The notes beneath the pieces were generated by a model. It was not told the origin of the DNA, did not search any database, and saw only the letters and a list, made by a program, of their open reading frames with translations. This document shows positions 1 through 5,413 of a stretch of 5,413 nucleotides of DNA, piece by piece; within the stretch, counting starts at the first letter, position 1; each line of letters opens with the position of its first letter. Both the position numbers and the translations under genes were made by a program. This DNA comes from Flavobacteriales bacterium. GTDB lineage: Bacteria > Bacteroidota > Bacteroidia > Flavobacteriales_D > Crocinitomicaceae. Where the stretch lies: positions 1 to 5,413 of the forward strand of contig CANHQC010000154.1 in the NCBI GenBank assembly GCA_947462695.1, given 5' to 3'.

Positions 1-1155
1 AACACATTTGTACAAGAGCGATTAACCGGGATGTCAATTGTTCAGCTATTTAATCGACAGGAAAAGGAATTTGAACATTTTTCAGAAATCAACAAAGCGC
101 ATCGGCAAGCTCATGTGAACGCCGTTTGGGCGAACTCCATATTTTTTCCAGTTGTTGAATTATTGAGTTCAATGTCCATTGCTTTTCTACTCGTTTATGG
201 TGCATTGACAGCTTCAGGAAAAACAAATGGAGATGTGAAATTAATGTATGGTGAAGTGATTTCTTTTGTCTTGTTTGTGCAAATGTTATTTCGACCGATT
301 AGACAACTCGCTGATAAGTTTAATATCCTTCAAAGAGGAACCGTTCGGGCGGAAAGGGTATTTGAAATTATCGATTTAGATGAACATGTTCAAGATACTG
401 GTGATAATACCGAGGTAAATTTCAACCAAGTTATTCGATTCAAACACATTTGGTTTGCTTATTTGAATGAAGAATGGGTGCTTAAGGATGTCTCTATAGA
501 TATTCCCGCAGGAAAAACAGTCGCGTTTGTTGGTGCTACTGGTGCAGGGAAATCTACAATTGTGAATCTTTTAGGTAGATTTTATGACTTTCAAAAGGGG
601 GAACTTCTCATTGACGATGTGCCAATACAGTCGATTCAGCTTGATTACTTGCGTAAGAATATTGCTGTCGTTCTTCAAGATGTATTTTTGTTTTCTGACA
701 GCATTCACAATAATATTACGCTCGGTGATCCTCTGATTTCCAGGGATCAAGTAATCCTTGCTGCAAAGGCTGTTGGTGCGCATGAATTCATTATGAGGCT
801 ACCAGGTAACTACGATTATGAAGTCGGAGAAAGGGGAGGGGTTTTATCTGTAGGACAGCGACAGCTTCTTTCTTTTATTAGGGCCTGTGTGTACAATCCT
901 TCTATTCTCATTTTGGATGAAGCAACCTCAAGTATTGATAATGAATCTGAGCAGCTTATTCAACAAGCAACTGAAAAATTAACTAAAGGCAGAACATCAA
1001 TCGTTATCGCACATAGATTATCAACTATTCAGCGCGCAGATTTGATTGTTGTATTGGACAAAGGTCAAGTTGTCGAAAAAGGTAGTCACGCCGAACTTTT
1101 GTTAAAAAATGGTTTTTACAAGCGACTGTATGATATGCAGTTCAATGAACAATAA
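1..1155 (+). CDS. ABC exporter half-transporter, fused permease and ATPase (5'-truncated by window edge)
   Basis: C-terminal 384 residues of an MsbA/MdlB-type ABC half-transporter. The frame is open from base 1 and the residues before the first ATG (NTFVQERLTG) continue the family's conserved stretch ahead of 'MSIVQLFNR', so the ATG at 31 is an internal Met and the true start lies upstream. Counting from that Met: two hydrophobic segments near residues 32-60 and 75-95 fit TM5 and TM6; the nucleotide-binding domain runs from about 135. Visible motifs are Walker A GATGAGKS (168-175), Q-loop Gln216, signature LSVGQ (272-276), Walker B ILILDE (292-297), D-loop SSID (300-303) and switch His328. 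All ATPase residues are present, so the protein should be active as a homo- or heterodimer in the inner membrane. The signature has Val for the usual second Gly, a variant I recall from related exporters. Substrate cannot be told (lipid, peptide or drug). The next gene starts 8 nt after the stop, suggesting co-transcription. Confidence 0.93.
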   Translation, partial: NTFVQERLTGMSIVQLFNRQEKEFEHFSEINKAHRQAHVNAVWANSIFFPVVELLSSMSIAFLLVYGALTASGKTNGDVKLMYGEVISFVLFVQMLFRPIRQLADKFNILQRGTVRAERVFEIIDLDEHVQDTGDNTEVNFNQVIRFKHIWFAYLNEEWVLKDVSIDIPAGKTVAFVGATGAGKSTIVNLLGRFYDFQKGELLIDDVPIQSIQLDYLRKNIAVVLQDVFLFSDSIHNNITLGDPLISRDQVILAAKAVGAHEFIMRLPGNYDYEVGERGGVLSVGQRQLLSFIRACVYNPSILILDEATSSIDNESEQLIQQATEKLTKGRTSIVIAHRLSTIQRADLIVVLDKGQVVEKGSHAELLLKNGFYKRLYDMQFNEQ

Positions 1156-1163
1156 TACGCGGT

Positions 1164-2024
1164 ATGATCAGATTACGTATTGGTGGTGTCCCTGAACATT
1201 TTAACTTGCCTTGGAGGCAAGCAATTGAAGACGGTTCTTTCAAAAAAGTAGGTTTAGACTTACATTGGAGTGACATGACTGGCGGGACAGGGCAAATGGT
1301 TCGTGGACTAGAAACCGGTTCTCTTGATGTTGCGGTGTTATTGACAGAGGGACTTACGTTGGCGGTTTTGAAAGGCTTAAAAGCAAAAATTCTACAGGTT
1401 TATGTAACGTCTCCTTTATGCTGGGGTATTCACGTTCCATTTGATTCCAAAACCACTTCTGTACATGATACGAGTTCACCGACTTTTGCCATTTCCAGGG
1501 AAGGTTCAGGCTCGCATTTAATGGCTTATGTCTTAGCAGACAAAGTTAATTGGCAAAACGAGCACTTGAATTTTAATGTGGTAGGTGATATTTACGGTGG
1601 ACTTTGGGCCTTGCAGAATAGGAAGGCGGATTTTTTTCTTTGGGAAAAATACACAACGGCTCCATTTGTTCAGCAGGAAAAATGCAGGCGAATAGATGAG
1701 ATATATACGCCTTGGCCTTGTTTTGTTATTGCCGTGCGAAATGAAGTGTATTATTCCAATACTGAACAACTTCATCTTCTTCAAGAAGTAATAATGCAGT
1801 CTGCAAAAGAACTCAAGAATGACCCAATTGCCGCAGAAAAAATTGCATGGAGATACAATTTAGAAATAAACGATGCAAGAAAATGGCTTCAGGAGACCAG
1901 TTGGGCTTTGTCGAAAGAAGAGAAGTTAACTGAAATTGAACAAGTGGTAACTTACTTGAATAAAATAAATTTGATTACTTCCGAGGAAACATCCGATTGG
2001 GAGAATAAATTAATTGTTAGATAA
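1164..2024 (+). CDS. Ca3427-like substrate-binding-fold protein, probably cytoplasmic
   Basis: A 286-residue protein that resembles the type 2 periplasmic-binding-protein fold of the Ca3427 family, named after a Candida albicans protein and related to NMT1/THI5 and SsuA-type binding proteins. The recognition rests on the N-terminal RIGGVPEHFN (5-14), the Gly/Thr-rich TGGTGQM (39-45) where this fold usually holds its ligand, the GSLDVAVLLTEG segment (52-63), AISREGSGSH (109-118), the YGGLWALQNRKADFFLWE segment (144-161) and WPCFVIAVR (184-192). There is no signal peptide or lipobox: the fold begins at residue 3, so the protein is probably cytoplasmic, unlike true periplasmic receptors. The start at 1164 is supported by the family-like N terminus immediately after it. 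It sits 8 nt after an exporter gene and 8 nt before hemH. No permease of the importer type is visible. The ligand is unknown; thiamine-precursor or sulfonate binding would be guesses from distant relatives. Confidence 0.8.
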   Translation: MIRLRIGGVPEHFNLPWRQAIEDGSFKKVGLDLHWSDMTGGTGQMVRGLETGSLDVAVLLTEGLTLAVLKGLKAKILQVYVTSPLCWGIHVPFDSKTTSVHDTSSPTFAISREGSGSHLMAYVLADKVNWQNEHLNFNVVGDIYGGLWALQNRKADFFLWEKYTTAPFVQQEKCRRIDEIYTPWPCFVIAVRNEVYYSNTEQLHLLQEVIMQSAKELKNDPIAAEKIAWRYNLEINDARKWLQETSWALSKEEKLTEIEQVVTYLNKINLITSEETSDWENKLIVR

Positions 2025-2032
2025 AACGAACT

Positions 2033-3058
2033 ATGAAAAAAAGAACTGGTGTATTACTTATTCAGCTGGGAACACCTGATAGTCCGAAAGTAGGAGACGT
2101 CAGAAGGTATTTAAGTGAATTTCTGAATGATCCACGCGTCATCGATATTCCTTGGTTACCCCGCAAACTTCTTGTTAACGGAATTATTGTTCCTTTTCGT
2201 GCACCCAAATCGGCTAAAGTGTATAAAGAACTTTGGGAAATAGGCAACGGTGTTTCACCTTTATTAGCTCATACAGAACACGTTAAAAAATTGGTTCAAG
2301 AACGGTTCGATACAAGTGAGATTACGGTTGAAATGGCGATGCGCTATCAAAATCCATCAATGGATAGTGTCTTGGAAAAAATGCGTCTTGCAAATTATGA
2401 CCAGTTGATTATCATTCCCTTGTTTCCGCAATTCGCCAGTGCATCCTCTGGTTCGGCTATTGAAAAAGCCATGAACATTATTCGTAAATGGTGGGTAATT
2501 CCTGAAGTGAATATCGTAAGTCAGTTTTGGGAACATGAAAACTACATCGATTGCGTTGTTGAACGTGCGAAACAATTCCAATTCAATGATTATGACCATA
2601 TTCTGTTCTCTTACCACGGATTACCAGAACGCCAGGTAGATAAAGTGTACGAAGGAACCGATTTGTGCGGCGATCAACCTTGTGATGTGGAGGTAAACGA
2701 AAAGAATAAGTTTTGCTATAAAGCTACGTGTTATGGAACGACGCGATTGATCGCAGAAAAATTGGGTTTAAAGGAAGAACAATATACGGTCTGTTTTCAA
2801 TCCCGATTGGATAAAAAGTGGCTCACTCCTTTTTCAGATAAAGTAGTAGAAGAATGGGGTAAAAAAGGAGCTAAAAAACTATTGGTGTTCAGTCCGGCGT
2901 TTGTTGCGGATTGCTTGGAAACGATCATCGAAATTGGAGATGAATACCAAGAAATATTTGAGGAACACGGTGGTGAAAAAGTACAACTCGTTCCAAGTTG
3001 CAACGATCACCCATTATTTATTGACTGTTTAGTCGATTTAATCAATCAACGGCGATAA
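2033..3058 (+). CDS. hemH: Ferrochelatase
   Basis: Inserts ferrous iron into protoporphyrin IX, the final step of the protoporphyrin-dependent haem pathway; bacterial enzymes are soluble or loosely membrane-attached. The 341-residue length suits the bacterial family. Visible landmarks are the N-terminal GVLLIQLGTPDSP (6-18), FRAPKSAKVY (55-64), GVSPLL (73-78), SYHGLPER (193-200) with the metal-site His195, FQSRLDKKWLTP (255-266), and SPAFVADCLET (287-297) with Glu296, equivalent to the active-site Glu of characterised ferrochelatases. Between the His motif and FQSRL lie Cys212, Cys217, Cys228 and Cys233, all within 22 residues. This matches the class in which four internal cysteines hold a [2Fe-2S] cluster, described for Myxococcus xanthus. 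The start is the ATG 8 nt after the preceding stop; the upstream sequence is A-rich with no Shine-Dalgarno, as is common in Bacteroidota. It is probably transcribed with the two preceding genes. Confidence 0.97.
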   Translation: MKKRTGVLLIQLGTPDSPKVGDVRRYLSEFLNDPRVIDIPWLPRKLLVNGIIVPFRAPKSAKVYKELWEIGNGVSPLLAHTEHVKKLVQERFDTSEITVEMAMRYQNPSMDSVLEKMRLANYDQLIIIPLFPQFASASSGSAIEKAMNIIRKWWVIPEVNIVSQFWEHENYIDCVVERAKQFQFNDYDHILFSYHGLPERQVDKVYEGTDLCGDQPCDVEVNEKNKFCYKATCYGTTRLIAEKLGLKEEQYTVCFQSRLDKKWLTPFSDKVVEEWGKKGAKKLLVFSPAFVADCLETIIEIGDEYQEIFEEHGGEKVQLVPSCNDHPLFIDCLVDLINQRR

Positions 3059-3078
3059 CAATTTAATTTAGAATAAGA

Positions 3079-3110
3079 TTTCGGATTACCCTTGGGGTTT
3101 CGTAATTTTA
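3079..3110 (+). promoter_or_regulatory. Weak candidate promoter for ahcY
   Basis: The 80-nt gap between hemH and ahcY contains TAATTTTA (3103-3110), one base from the Bacteroidota -7 consensus TAnnTTTG, with TTTC (3079-3082) placed 20 nt upstream where the -33 TTTG element would be. Transcription would start around 3115-3118, leaving a leader of roughly 20 nt. A short inverted repeat (ATTAC 3085-3089, GTAAT 3102-3106) overlaps it. Both boxes are imperfect and the region is AT-rich, so this could be chance. No hairpin with a T-run follows hemH, so read-through from the upstream genes is also possible. Confidence 0.22.
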
Positions 3111-3138
3111 CCACGGTTTAAATAATTAGAAAAAGAAC

Positions 3139-4452
3139 ATGAGCAATACAACAGAAAAATTGGCTTATAAAGTGAAAGATATTTCCCTTGCTGAATGGGG
3201 AAGAAAAGAAATAAAGTTAGCAGAAGCTGAGATGCCAGGTTTAATGGCATTGCGTGATGAATACGCTGGAAAGAAACCGCTTGCAGGAGCGCGAATTGCT
3301 GGTTGTTTGCACATGACTATTCAAACGGCTGTGCTTATCGAAACATTGGTTGACTTAGGAGCAGAAGTGACGTGGTCATCATGTAATATTTTTTCCACTC
3401 AAGATCATGCTGCTGCGGCAATTGCTGCTGCCGGAATTCCTGTGTATGCATGGAAAGGCATGAATGAGGAGGAGTTTGATTGGTGTATCGAACAAACGCT
3501 TTTTGCATTCAGTGAAGGTCAACCGTTAAATATGATCCTTGATGATGGTGGTGATTTAACCAATATGGTTTTTGATCGTTATCCTGAATTGACGAAAGAT
3601 ATTAAAGGATTATCGGAAGAAACAACAACGGGTGTTCACCGCTTGTACGAGCGCAAAAAGAACGGAACACTTGTTATGCCTGCCATCAACGTGAACGATT
3701 CAGTTACTAAATCCAAATTTGATAACAAATACGGTTGTAAAGAATCATTGGTTGACTCTATCCGAAGAGCAACAGATGTAATGATGGCTGGAAAAGTAGC
3801 TGTCGTTTGTGGTTACGGTGACGTAGGTAAAGGTTCCGCAGCTTCATTGCGCGGTGCTGGTGCACGAGTGATTGTAACTGAAATTGATCCAATCTGTGCG
3901 TTACAAGCAGCAATGGATGGATTTGAGGTAAAACGATTAGATTCTGTTGTTCATTTAGGAGACATCATTGTTACGACAACAGGTAATAAAGACATCGTTG
4001 TTGGTCGCCATTTCGAAAAAATGAAAGACAAAGCAATTGTGTGTAACATCGGACATTTCGATAACGAAATTGATATGGCATGGTTGAATAACAACCACGG
4101 TTCAACCAAGTACACAGTGAAGCCGCAAGTTGATATTTACAATGTGAATGGAAATGAGATTATTATTTTGGCTGAAGGTCGTTTGGTAAATCTTGGTTGC
4201 GCTACGGGTCACCCTTCATTTGTAATGTCCAATTCATTTACAAACCAAACTCTTGCACAACTTGAGTTATGGCAAAATAGCGCCAACTACGAAAATGATG
4301 TCTACATGCTTCCAAAACATTTGGATGAAAAAGTGGCTCGTTTGCACTTGGCAAAAATTGGTGTTGAATTAGAAATGTTACGTCAAGATCAGGCCGATTA
4401 CATCGGTGTAAATGTTGAAGGGCCATTCAAACCAGAACATTACAGATACTAG
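3139..4452 (+). CDS. ahcY: Adenosylhomocysteinase (S-adenosylhomocysteine hydrolase)
   Basis: Reversibly splits S-adenosylhomocysteine into adenosine and homocysteine, relieving product inhibition of methyltransferases and feeding homocysteine to methionine synthesis; a cytoplasmic, NAD-dependent enzyme, normally a homotetramer. At 437 residues it is the short form (human 432), without the roughly 40-residue insert of plant and mycobacterial enzymes. Substrate residues align with the human enzyme: His58, Asp136 (in DDGGD), Glu161, Lys191, Asp195, His306 (GHFDNE) and His358 (GHPS). The NAD-binding Rossmann loop is GYGDVGKG (225-232). The C-terminal KPEHYRY carries Lys431 and Tyr435, which in this family reach into a neighbouring subunit's cofactor site. 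The start at 3139 gives the expected N terminus; the A/G-rich AGAAAAAGAAC ahead of it is at best a weak ribosome-binding site. The 80-nt gap after hemH suggests its own promoter. A strong terminator follows 24 nt after the stop. Confidence 0.98.
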   Translation: MSNTTEKLAYKVKDISLAEWGRKEIKLAEAEMPGLMALRDEYAGKKPLAGARIAGCLHMTIQTAVLIETLVDLGAEVTWSSCNIFSTQDHAAAAIAAAGIPVYAWKGMNEEEFDWCIEQTLFAFSEGQPLNMILDDGGDLTNMVFDRYPELTKDIKGLSEETTTGVHRLYERKKNGTLVMPAINVNDSVTKSKFDNKYGCKESLVDSIRRATDVMMAGKVAVVCGYGDVGKGSAASLRGAGARVIVTEIDPICALQAAMDGFEVKRLDSVVHLGDIIVTTTGNKDIVVGRHFEKMKDKAIVCNIGHFDNEIDMAWLNNNHGSTKYTVKPQVDIYNVNGNEIIILAEGRLVNLGCATGHPSFVMSNSFTNQTLAQLELWQNSANYENDVYMLPKHLDEKVARLHLAKIGVELEMLRQDQADYIGVNVEGPFKPEHYRY

Positions 4453-4476
4453 AAAGTAATAGATAATAAAAAAACG

Positions 4477-4510
4477 AAAGAGCTGTTTCCCGAGAGACAG
4501 CTCTTTTTTG
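4477..4510 (+). terminator. Rho-independent terminator of ahcY
   Basis: AAAGAGCTGT (4477-4486) pairs perfectly with ACAGCTCTTT (4497-4506). Three further pairs, T4487-G4496 (wobble), T4488-A4495 and C4489-G4494, close a CCGA tetraloop, giving a 13-bp stem. A T-run (4504-4509, then TTTT from 4511) follows. The wobble forms only in forward-strand RNA; in the reverse strand it would be A-C, so the hairpin is best suited to ending ahcY. Seven A's at 4468-4474 could give some activity in reverse. Confidence 0.93.
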
Positions 4511-4524
4511 TTTTAATGGCGAAT

Positions 4525-4551
4525 AAAAAACTCCCCTCAAAAGAAGGGAGT
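4525..4551 (-). terminator. Rho-independent terminator, reverse strand
   Basis: Read on the reverse strand, ACTCCCTTC (4551 down to 4543) pairs with GAGGGGAGT (4538 down to 4530) across a TTTT loop, followed by five more T's (4529-4525). The seventh pair is a U-G wobble in reverse-strand RNA but a C-A mismatch in forward RNA, so the orientation is clear. It lies about 250 nt beyond the groL stop and beyond another groL-side terminator, so it is either a back-up for groL or the end of an unannotated reverse-strand transcript. Confidence 0.8.
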
Positions 4552-4562
4552 CAATATAATGA

Positions 4563-4602
4563 CGTTCTTCGCTATCCGAAACGAGTCGGGAAGAAAAGAA
4601 CG
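4563..4602. repeat. Compound inverted repeat of unknown role
   Basis: CGTTCTT (4563-4569) and AAGAACG (4596-4602) form a perfect 7-bp outer stem. Inside, CCGA (4576-4579) pairs with TCGG (4586-4589) around AACGAG, with a possible extra T4575-G4590 wobble in forward RNA. The two stems are separated by an internal loop of 6 nt on each side. No T-run follows on the forward strand, so it is not an obvious terminator. Confidence 0.6.
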
Positions 4603-4606
4603 AGAA

Positions 4607-4630
4607 AGAATCCGCAAATCAGCGGATTCT
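4607..4630. repeat. Perfect 9-bp inverted repeat
   Basis: AGAATCCGC (4607-4615) and GCGGATTCT (4622-4630) are perfect reverse complements around the 6-nt loop AAATCA. Forward RNA continues ATAAGTTGAT, without a T-run. Reverse RNA continues TTCTCGTTCTTTTCTT, T-rich but interrupted, so at most a poor reverse terminator. It lies directly after the 4563-4602 hairpin. Confidence 0.75.
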
Positions 4631-4648
4631 ATAAGTTGATACTAAGTT

Positions 4649-4681
4649 AAAAAATCCTTGTTGTCTAATCTGGGTTTTTTT
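4649..4681 (+). terminator. Weak forward terminator-like hairpin
   Basis: AAAAAATCC (4649-4657) pairs with GGGTTTTTT (4672-4680) around a 14-nt loop, ending in T's to 4681. One pair is a U-G wobble in forward RNA and an A-C mismatch in reverse RNA, which favours the forward strand. The stem has only two G-C pairs, so it is weak; it could be a back-up for ahcY or a chance AT-rich repeat. Confidence 0.4.
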
Positions 4682-4704
4682 CTCAATCTATATTTTATTC
4701 AATT

Positions 4705-4732
4705 AAAAAGTCCGATTGATACCGGACTTTTT
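4705..4732 (-). terminator. Rho-independent terminator of groL, possibly bidirectional
   Basis: AAAAAGTCCG (4705-4714) and CGGACTTTTT (4723-4732) are perfect 10-bp reverse complements around an 8-nt loop. In reverse RNA the loop ends form one more G-U pair (opposite C4722 and A4715), not available in forward RNA. It is the first strong hairpin after the groL stop, 73 nt away. Forward RNA would also end in TTTTTAGTTTTT, so it can serve both directions. Confidence 0.85.
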
Positions 4733-4805
4733 AGTTTTTACAACCCTTTTGGGCGTTTATTTTGCAGATTACCCAAACTTATAGGGTAGGTGAGCTACGT
4801 CGAGA

Positions 4806-5413
4806 TTACATCATCCCCGGCATTCCACCTGGCATACCTCCCATTGCTGGCGCATTTTCTTCTGGCTCGTCAGCAATAACACATTCAGTTGTTAACAACA
4901 TGGATGCAATGGATGCCGCATTTTCTACCGCAATACGCGTTACTTTAGTTGGATCGATAACTCCCGCTTTGTACAATTTCTCATAGGTTTCTGTACGCGC
5001 ATTGTAACCAAAATCGTCTTTTCCTTCACGCACTTTCTGAACGATTACCGCTCCTTCTCCGCCTGCATTGGCAATGATTTGACGCAATGGTTCTTCAGCT
5101 GCTCGTCTCACGATTTGAATCCCTGTAAGTTCGTCATCGTTTTCGGCTTTCAACTTGTCTAACGATTCGATCGCTCTGATCAACGCAACTCCTCCACCAG
5201 GAACAATTCCTTCTTCAACTGCTGCACGAGTAGCTGCAAGTGCATCGTCAACTCGGTCTTTCTTTTCTTTCATCTCAACCTCCGTCGGTGCACCTACATA
5301 AAGTACGGCAACACCTCCTGCAAGTTTAGCTAGGCGCTCTTGTAGTTTTTCTCTGTCGTAGTCCGATGTCGTTGCTTCGATTTGAGCTTTAATTTGACCA
5401 ATACGCGCCTGAA
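4806..5413 (-). CDS. groL: Chaperonin GroEL, C-terminal 201 residues (5' end outside window)
   Basis: ATP-driven chaperonin that folds proteins inside a double-ring cage together with GroES in the cytoplasm. The reverse-strand frame is open to the window edge (first full codon at 5411-5409), so the Met at 5273 is internal. The visible part corresponds to about residue 348 to the end of the E. coli protein. Numbering from the first visible residue, it starts within the apical-domain end ([18 protein letters not shown], 16-33) and covers the second intermediate segment and equatorial domain. Asp56 in [15 protein letters not shown] matches the ATP-hydrolysing Asp398 of E. coli, and PGGGVAL (71-77) and DPTKVTR (153-159) are standard ATP-pocket and equatorial motifs. 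The tail ends [11 protein letters not shown], the flexible Gly/Met-rich tail that lines the cavity floor. groS, usually just upstream, would lie beyond the right edge. It converges on ahcY and terminates at 4705-4732. Confidence 0.99.
   Translation of the reverse strand, partial: QARIGQIKAQIEATTSDYDREKLQERLAKLAGGVAVLYVGAPTEVEMKEKKDRVDDALAATRAAVEEGIVPGGGVALIRAIESLDKLKAENDDELTGIQIVRRAAEEPLRQIIANAGGEGAVIVQKVREGKDDFGYNARTETYEKLYKAGVIDPTKVTRIAVENAASIASMLLTTECVIADEPEENAPAMGGMPGGMPGMM

Larger units (their letters stand above)
4453..4805. other. Convergent intergenic region rich in hairpins, no gene
   Basis: This 353-nt gap lies between the 3' ends of ahcY and groL. I find no credible coding region on either strand: the forward open frame 4762-4986 is mostly the antisense of groL and has no family-like sequence. 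It holds six clear inverted repeats, annotated separately: 4477-4506, 4530-4551, 4563-4602, 4607-4630, 4649-4680 and 4705-4732. A seventh, very short one (TACCC 4770-4774 with GGGTA 4784-4788) may be chance. The stretch 4552-4704 is more structured than two terminators would need. Confidence 0.8.

Noticed and set aside
31..33. ATG at 31 as the start of the ABC transporter
   Set aside because: The frame is open to base 1 and the upstream residues continue the transporter's conserved sequence; a start here would remove most of the membrane domain.
2357..2617. Reverse-strand open frame of 86 codons inside hemH
   Set aside because: The forward frame encodes well-conserved ferrochelatase; the reverse product has no recognisable features. 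The other short reverse frames in the forward genes were rejected for the same reason.
3059..3138. SAH-responsive riboswitch ahead of ahcY
   Set aside because: Such riboswitches do precede ahcY in some bacteria, but this 80-nt gap is AT-rich, lacks the G/C-rich conserved core and strong stems, and its only inverted repeat has 5-bp arms.
4770..4788. Short inverted repeat TACCC/GGGTA just after groL
   Set aside because: The arms are only 5 bp with a 9-nt loop and no T-run follows directly; it is expected by chance in AT-rich sequence.
4762..4986. Forward open frame of 74 codons
   Set aside because: It runs mostly antisense to the certain groL 3' end, its sequence resembles no family, and it is explained by the codon composition of groL.
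5271..5273. ATG at 5273 (reverse strand) as the start of groL
   Set aside because: It is an internal Met in the conserved TEVEMKEKK stretch, and GroEL sequence continues without a break to the window edge.

Overview
The window looks like ordinary chromosomal DNA of a Bacteroidota bacterium, most likely a member of the Flavobacteriales (inference). The reasons are moderately AT-rich coding sequence, start codons without a clear Shine-Dalgarno sequence, a GroEL ending in a GGM/PGM-type tail, and a ferrochelatase with an internal cysteine cluster. There are no mobile elements, CRISPR arrays, tRNA or rRNA genes, and no sign of recent transfer.

Layout. Positions 1-3058 hold three tightly packed forward genes separated by only 8 nt each: the 3' part of an ABC-exporter half-transporter (5' end outside the window), a cytoplasmic Ca3427-like member of the periplasmic-binding-protein fold, and ferrochelatase (hemH). 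They probably share one transcript. After an 80-nt gap comes ahcY (3139-4452), S-adenosylhomocysteine hydrolase, complete with all expected catalytic and NAD-binding residues. groL (4806-5413, reverse strand) enters from the right, cut off by the window edge; only its last 201 codons are present. ahcY and groL converge.

The 353-nt convergent gap (4453-4805) holds no gene but is dense in inverted repeats. Four hairpins are terminator-like and two are not. The position of G-U wobbles lets each terminator-like hairpin be assigned a preferred strand: two fit forward transcription (4477-4510, strong; 4649-4681, weak) and two fit reverse transcription (4525-4551 and 4705-4732). The simplest reading is a main and a back-up terminator for each converging gene, interleaved. 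An alternative is a small reverse-strand RNA ending at 4525.

Functionally, hemH performs the last step of protoporphyrin-dependent haem synthesis, ahcY removes the methylation by-product S-adenosylhomocysteine, and groL encodes the main chaperonin. These are housekeeping roles. The two genes before hemH have unknown substrates, and their link to haem is only positional. The points most worth a second look are the four-cysteine segment in HemH (a probable [2Fe-2S] site), the unsecreted substrate-binding-type protein between an exporter and hemH, and the structured convergent gap. I do not see a clearly new system here.
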